NCBI GenBank assembly: GCA_031256755.1 | Contig: JAIRPZ010000232.1 | Span: forward strand, 1-9,917 | Source: Planctomycetaceae bacterium | Lineage (GTDB): Bacteria; Planctomycetota; Planctomycetia; Pirellulales; Thermoguttaceae | Direction of reading: 5' to 3' | Length of the DNA: 9,917 nucleotides | Shown: positions 6,500-9,917 of the stretch, in pieces | Layout of the letters: every line of letters begins with the position of its first letter | How positions within the stretch are numbered: the stretch's first letter is position 1 | Notes under the pieces: model-generated | What the model was told of the DNA's origin: nothing | Seen by the model: the letters and a program-made list of their open reading frames with translations, nothing else | Databases searched by the model: none | Program-made: the position numbers and the translations under genes

Positions 6500-7816
6500 A
6501 TGCTCCGTCTGATGCACCCGTTAGCCGAACACATTCAAACGATTTTACCGGCAAGAATTACCGGTACTGTTGTCCAAACATACGGAATGACCATCGCCGC
6601 CGCCGGTTTTCCCGCACCGGTCGGAAGTATTGCCGAAATCGACCGTCCCGATACCAAACCGCTCACCGCCGAAGTCATCGGTTTCAAAGACGATCTCACG
6701 ATCCTTTATCCGCACAGCGGCATCACCGGAGTACGCCGCGGCAACCGCATCCGATTAACCAAAACGCTCCCATGGCTCCGCGTCGGCGAAAATCTGCTGG
6801 GACGAATTCTCAATGCCGAAGGTAAACCGGCAGACGGACTGCCGGTACCGATATTGCCCGACCGGATTTTGTACGATAATCCGCCTCCCGCTCCGGCAAG
6901 CCGTCCGCGGATCAATTCTATCCTTTCGACAGGTATCCGTGCCATTGACGGAATGCTCACCTGCGGCAGCGGACAGCGGCTCGGCATTTTTGCCGGTTCC
7001 GGTGTGGGCAAAAGCGTCACGCTCGGAATGATTGCCCGATACACCGATGCCGAAGTCATTGTTATCGGGCTGATCGGCGAGCGCGGGCGGGAACTCAACG
7101 ATTTTATCGAACGTGATTTAGGAGCGGAAGGGCTTAAAAAAAGCGTTGTGGTTGTTGCAACTTCGGACGAACCGGCATTGATGCGGGTACGTGCGCCGAT
7201 GACCGCGATGGCTATTGCCGAGTATTTTCGGGATCAGGGAAAGAATGTGCTGGTGATGATGGATTCTTTAACCCGATTTGCGATGGCGCAGCGGGAAATC
7301 GGATTAGCGGCGGGTGAACCGCCGACAACAAAAGGGTATCCGCCGTCTGTTTTCGGAATGCTGCCGAAGTTAGTTGAGCGTGCCGGACGATCGGCAAAAG
7401 GAACAATTACAGCATTTTTTACAGTATTGGTTGAAGGAGACGATCAGAGCGACATTATCGGCGATACGGTTCGGGGTTTGCTGGACGGACATCTTTGGCT
7501 TTCCCGGAAATTGAGTACGCGCGGACATTATCCGGCGGTTGATCCGATTGACAGCATCAGCCGGTTGCTGCCGGACATTTGCGATGCGGAACATTTGAAG
7601 GCGGCGCGAGCGATGCGGAAATTGTTAGGGGTGTATGCGGATAATGAGGATTTGATTTCAATCGGTGCATACCGGTCGGGGAGTAATCCTGAAATTGACC
7701 ATGCGATTAAAATGAAACCGTTGATTGATCAATTTTTGCAGCAAAGCGTTGCGGAACCAGCCCATTTGACGGAAACGGTCGGACGGATCAAAGAACTGAT
7801 GCTGGGAACGAAATAA
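6500..7816 (+). CDS. fliI: FliI/YscN-family ATPase (flagellar or type III export type)
   Basis: This is a rotary-type hexameric ATPase of the F1-beta superfamily that in its family energises substrate handling at a flagellar or type III export gate. From the ATG at 6500 it has 438 residues, the usual FliI length. Visible parts are an N-terminal beta-barrel region (about 15-90), Walker A GSGVGKS (166-172, Lys 171), GERGREL (193-199), Walker B VLVMMD (250-255), the ATPase alpha/beta signature region DSLTRFAMAQREIG (255-268), TKGYPPSVF and FTVLVEGDD (307-315). VLVEGDD and the single Walker A point to FliI/YscN rather than ATP synthase subunits. A TTG at 6470 and an ATG at 6512 are alternative starts; none has a clear Shine-Dalgarno site. 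Neighbours are thioredoxin and agmatinase, with no fliH, fliJ or other export gene. Flagellar versus injectisome use cannot be decided here, so the symbol is tentative. Confidence 0.85.
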   Translation: MLRLMHPLAEHIQTILPARITGTVVQTYGMTIAAAGFPAPVGSIAEIDRPDTKPLTAEVIGFKDDLTILYPHSGITGVRRGNRIRLTKTLPWLRVGENLLGRILNAEGKPADGLPVPILPDRILYDNPPPAPASRPRINSILSTGIRAIDGMLTCGSGQRLGIFAGSGVGKSVTLGMIARYTDAEVIVIGLIGERGRELNDFIERDLGAEGLKKSVVVVATSDEPALMRVRAPMTAMAIAEYFRDQGKNVLVMMDSLTRFAMAQREIGLAAGEPPTTKGYPPSVFGMLPKLVERAGRSAKGTITAFFTVLVEGDDQSDIIGDTVRGLLDGHLWLSRKLSTRGHYPAVDPIDSISRLLPDICDAEHLKAARAMRKLLGVYADNEDLISIGAYRSGSNPEIDHAIKMKPLIDQFLQQSVAEPAHLTETVGRIKELMLGTK

Positions 7817-7857
7817 TTTCTTATTTTTATTTCGAATGCGGCAGCAATTATGCCGTA
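7809..7857 (+). terminator. Two adjacent hairpins at the end of the FliI-type gene
   Basis: CGAAATAA (7809-7816, including the stop codon) pairs perfectly with TTATTTCG (7827-7834) around 10 T-rich bases. A second stem, TGCGGCA (7837-7843) with TGCCGTA (7851-7857), has seven pairs including one G-U around a 7-base loop. Their location suggests a transcript end or a 3' stabilising structure. No T tract follows the second stem, so classical intrinsic termination is doubtful. Confidence 0.35.
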
Positions 7858-8187
7858 ATGCTCCTGACAATTTGCTCGTTTCAGCGGTCGTGTTCTAAAC
7901 TGATTGCATTCGCCAATGGCAACTGAAAAACCATACATTTATTATTACACCGACAACGATTTTATGCATCTGTTTCGTCTTTGAAAATCTTATCCCTTTA
8001 CGAACCAACCGGCTGCACCAAGTCCGCAGTGATAAATATTTTCTCTCTATTTTTTGCGTGTTCTTTTTGCAGACCACTAACTTTTCCGAATCAATGCTCT
8101 TGTATACGATAATAGCCGTCTGTATAAACAGTGCCGAATAACTTGTCAAGATGAGCATGTTCCCGCGTGCCAAACCAGAACGCCATG
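7817..8187. other. 371-base gap without a convincing gene
   Basis: The gap lies between the convergent FliI-type and agmatinase genes and is more AT-rich than its flanks. It holds the hairpins at 7809-7857 and a good minus-strand promoter at 8121-8149. One minus-strand frame (ATG 8158 to 7895, 87 codons) encodes a basic peptide with a hydrophobic segment near each end. It has no clear ribosome site and its start region overlaps that promoter, so I do not call it. I see no tRNA, known RNA family or decayed gene. Confidence 0.5.
8121..8149 (-). promoter_or_regulatory. Lone sigma-70 promoter pointing into the gap
   Basis: On the minus strand a perfect TTGACA (8149-8144) is followed by 17 bases and TATACA (8126-8121), matching 10 of 12 consensus positions. 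It lies about 40 bases past the agmatinase stop and points toward the end of the FliI-type gene. Transcription would start near 8114. No gene I trust lies downstream, so it may drive a small RNA, a short peptide or antisense transcript, or be chance. Confidence 0.4.
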
Positions 8188-9090
8188 TCAACGCCGGAAG
8201 GCAGCCGCTGCTTCGGAATAGGCAATACACTTTGCCACAAGCCGGGCAGCAAGGAATTCCGTTACAATATGTCCGTTGCCGAAAGGTGCCACTTCAACAA
8301 TATCCGTTCCGATGACATTTTTCGTTTCAAAAACAACTCGCAATATATCTGTCACCTGCCGCCAATCAAGTCCGCCCGGTTCCGGTGTCCCCGTCGCCGG
8401 TGCAAAAGAAGGATCGAATACGTCAATGTCAATGGTCATATAAACATTGCCCGAAAGACCGCCGGTAATGTTTTTCAGGCAGCCGAGCCAATCGTCCCGC
8501 AGCATCCGCGGCGTAATCACTTTCATAATGCGGTCGGGACAATCACGCCATTCTTCTTCACTGAAACTGCGGATGCCGACTTGTACAAGATTCTGCGTAA
8601 TTTCAATGACCCGGCGCATAGCGGAAGCGTGCGAAAATTTCCCGCCGGTGTAGGCATCACGAAGATCTGCGTGAGCATCGAATTGCAGCACCGATAAACC
8701 GTCATAACATTCGGCAGCCGCCCGGACAATCGGCGGTGTAATACTGTGTTCGCCGCCGATAAATATCGGTATTGTTCCCCGCTGGAAATAGGAGTGCTGT
8801 TTAACCGTTTCATAAATCCGGCAAAATTCCTCCGGCGGAGAACCGGCAGCAGGAATCGGCGGAAAAGTTGCAATACCGCTGCGGGTAAAATCAATCAGCA
8901 ACTCTTCATCAAAGTGTTCCATTTGATCGGAAACGGCAAGAACGGCTTCGGGACCTTTCGCCGTACCGGCGAGGAAACAGACCGTTCCTTCATACGGAAC
9001 AGGAATAATCCGGTATTTTGCCGTTGCCGGATCGCACAAACGGTCTTCGAGAGATAAAAATGAGGGCAGCACAGGCATATAGGTCTTCAC
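8188..9090 (-). CDS. speB: Agmatinase-like ureohydrolase
   Basis: This is a binuclear manganese hydrolase expected to split agmatine into putrescine and urea in the cytoplasm, an arginine-derived route to polyamines. From a GTG at 9090 it has 300 residues, normal for the family. Metal ligands are in place: GGEHS (112-116, H115), DAHADLR (D138, H140, D142) and DIDVFDP (D221, D223), followed by ATGTPEPGGL. FSHASAMRR resembles agmatinases more than arginases. The GTG is preferred because it overlaps the stop of the upstream lipase gene as GTGA, the classic coupling arrangement; an ATG 12 bases later (9078) is the alternative. An upstream TTG at 9129 would run into the lipase gene. Related substrates such as guanidinobutyrate cannot be excluded. 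No arginine decarboxylase is in view. Confidence 0.87.
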   Translation of the reverse strand: MKTYMPVLPSFLSLEDRLCDPATAKYRIIPVPYEGTVCFLAGTAKGPEAVLAVSDQMEHFDEELLIDFTRSGIATFPPIPAAGSPPEEFCRIYETVKQHSYFQRGTIPIFIGGEHSITPPIVRAAAECYDGLSVLQFDAHADLRDAYTGGKFSHASAMRRVIEITQNLVQVGIRSFSEEEWRDCPDRIMKVITPRMLRDDWLGCLKNITGGLSGNVYMTIDIDVFDPSFAPATGTPEPGGLDWRQVTDILRVVFETKNVIGTDIVEVAPFGNGHIVTEFLAARLVAKCIAYSEAAAAFRR

Positions 9091-9917
9091 AATGTTTCTT
9101 TCGTATCGGGCAACGGGATTGTACCACAAAATCCGTCAACGCTGCGGGGAGATTTCCGCCGCAGATACCGCCGCAAGCCGTAAAACACCTCGTCCATACG
9201 GTGCAGTGCAGCCATCTTTTCGGCAACCGGAGCCAGCACGCCCAAGGCCATACCCGCACCGGGAATCATCCGTTTGAACAATGCCGAAAGACCGAAAATA
9301 CTTGTTACCGGTATTGTCAAACTGCCGTAAAGCGTGACCAATTCTCCGATACGGTCATGCTTGATGCCGAAAACCTTGTTGCCGATGTCCAGAATTTCGC
9401 CGGCAACAACGAAACGGCGGATACGTTTTCCGGCAAGATTCCGGCGGCTCAGATCGAAGCGGTCGAGTGTTTTGGTGTGAATCCCCGGCGGATTAAAAAC
9501 GCAGGCTTCGAGTTGTTGTGCAACGGCGGCAACGGTTGCAATACCGCCGCCGAGCGAATGACCGGTGACGATCAACTTTTGATGCGGGGCAAGATGATTG
9601 ACGATATTGATGCCTTGTTCATATTGTTCAGCGGGCTTGCCGAAGAATTGCTGAATGTTGGAAAGCCAATCGGACGGATTGACGGAATCGGTTCCGCCGA
9701 AACCGAGAATGAACGACTCGGAACGGGTATCGTGATAAACTTTTGCGCGAAAACCGCCGGCAGGACTGTGGTCGAAGAGTGCGGAACTCTTTTCGCCGAA
9801 GAGTTGCCGGAGTTGTTCATCGGAAGCGTCAGGCAGACCGAAGCGGGAAAGATCGCCGAGTTGATACACCGCATCGGCAACAAGTGCGCAGCGGTAAGCG
9901 AAATGTTCAAGAAACGG
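9087..9917 (-). CDS. Class 3-type lipase/esterase, 5' end cut by window edge
   Basis: This is an alpha/beta-hydrolase related to class 3 lipases. The open frame continues past a GTG at 9869 to the right edge, and the 16 extra codons (ending CALVADAVYQL with the GTG as Val) look like normal protein, so the true start lies outside the window. In the visible 276 residues the nucleophile elbow is TGHSLGGGIA with Ser121. The segment ESFILGFGGTDSVNPSDW (67-84) is the usual strand and oxyanion region before it. Asp177 in VVAGEILD and His239 in ALHRMDEV are at the places expected for the rest of the triad. A hydrophobic, Gly-rich stretch around 206-231 could touch membranes. Its TGA overlaps the agmatinase GTG, so the two genes are one transcript. 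Substrate is unknown; no signal peptide can be judged without the start. Confidence 0.8.
   Translation of the reverse strand, partial: PFLEHFAYRCALVADAVYQLGDLSRFGLPDASDEQLRQLFGEKSSALFDHSPAGGFRAKVYHDTRSESFILGFGGTDSVNPSDWLSNIQQFFGKPAEQYEQGINIVNHLAPHQKLIVTGHSLGGGIATVAAVAQQLEACVFNPPGIHTKTLDRFDLSRRNLAGKRIRRFVVAGEILDIGNKVFGIKHDRIGELVTLYGSLTIPVTSIFGLSALFKRMIPGAGMALGVLAPVAEKMAALHRMDEVFYGLRRYLRRKSPRSVDGFCGTIPLPDTKETL

Noticed and set aside
7990..8035. Possible tRNA-like segment on the minus strand (GGTTGGTTCGTAAAGG)
   Set aside because: I could not build an acceptor stem or a full cloverleaf around it.
7895..8158. 87-codon minus-strand frame with two hydrophobic segments
   Set aside because: There is no ribosome site or recognisable family, and the -35 and -10 boxes of a promoter lie inside its first codons. 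It remains a weak possibility, noted under the gap.
8167..8697. 176-codon plus-strand frame
   Set aside because: It is antisense to the agmatinase gene, whose metal-binding motifs are intact.
9087..9869. Lipase gene starting at the GTG at 9869
   Set aside because: The frame stays open to the window edge with protein-like sequence upstream, so 9869 is an internal Val codon.

Overview
The window looks like chromosomal DNA of a Gram-negative (diderm) bacterium. It carries an LptB-type ATPase of the lipopolysaccharide exporter, a Tat-exported glycoside hydrolase and a FliI/YscN-type ATPase. Base composition is roughly balanced, genes often change strand, and Shine-Dalgarno sites are patchy. A Tat-targeted alpha-L-fucosidase, an LptB with a long proline-rich tail and small unrelated operons would fit a gut or environmental member of the Planctomycetota/PVC group. 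That placement is an inference from gene style, not from a marker gene.

Layout from left to right. Positions 1-1214 (minus): 5' part of a GH29 alpha-L-fucosidase with a Tat signal, running off the left edge. 1422-2618 (minus): LptB-like ABC ATPase with a C-terminal extension of about 150 residues. A possible 49-codon ORF (2628-2777, minus) lies just upstream of it. 2793-3935 (plus): RNA ligase of the DraRnl/Rnl5 type behind a near-consensus sigma-70 promoter, followed by a terminator-like hairpin. 4108-4917 (plus): nitroreductase with an N-terminal 2x[4Fe-4S] ferredoxin domain. 4979-5977 (plus): multi-spanning membrane protein of the LPG-synthase TM (UPF0104) family. 6009-6338 (minus): thioredoxin with a WCRPC active site and a GTG start. 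6500-7816 (plus): FliI/YscN-type ATPase with no flagellar or secretion neighbours. 7817-8187: gene-poor gap with hairpins and an unexplained minus-strand promoter. 8188-9090 (minus): agmatinase-like ureohydrolase, translationally coupled by a GTGA overlap to the upstream lipase gene (9087-9917, minus), which runs off the right edge.

The genes do not form one pathway. Themes are envelope biogenesis (LptB, LPG-synthase-like protein), redox (thioredoxin, Fe-S nitroreductase), RNA repair (RNA ligase) and catabolism (fucosidase, lipase, agmatinase). I see no mobile element, CRISPR array, tRNA or rRNA. I found no complete undescribed system. The most unusual points are the LptB tail, the small ORF ahead of lptB, the Arg in the thioredoxin active site, the orphan FliI-type ATPase, the lone promoter at 8121-8149, and a strong imbalance between the words CCGG and GGCC.
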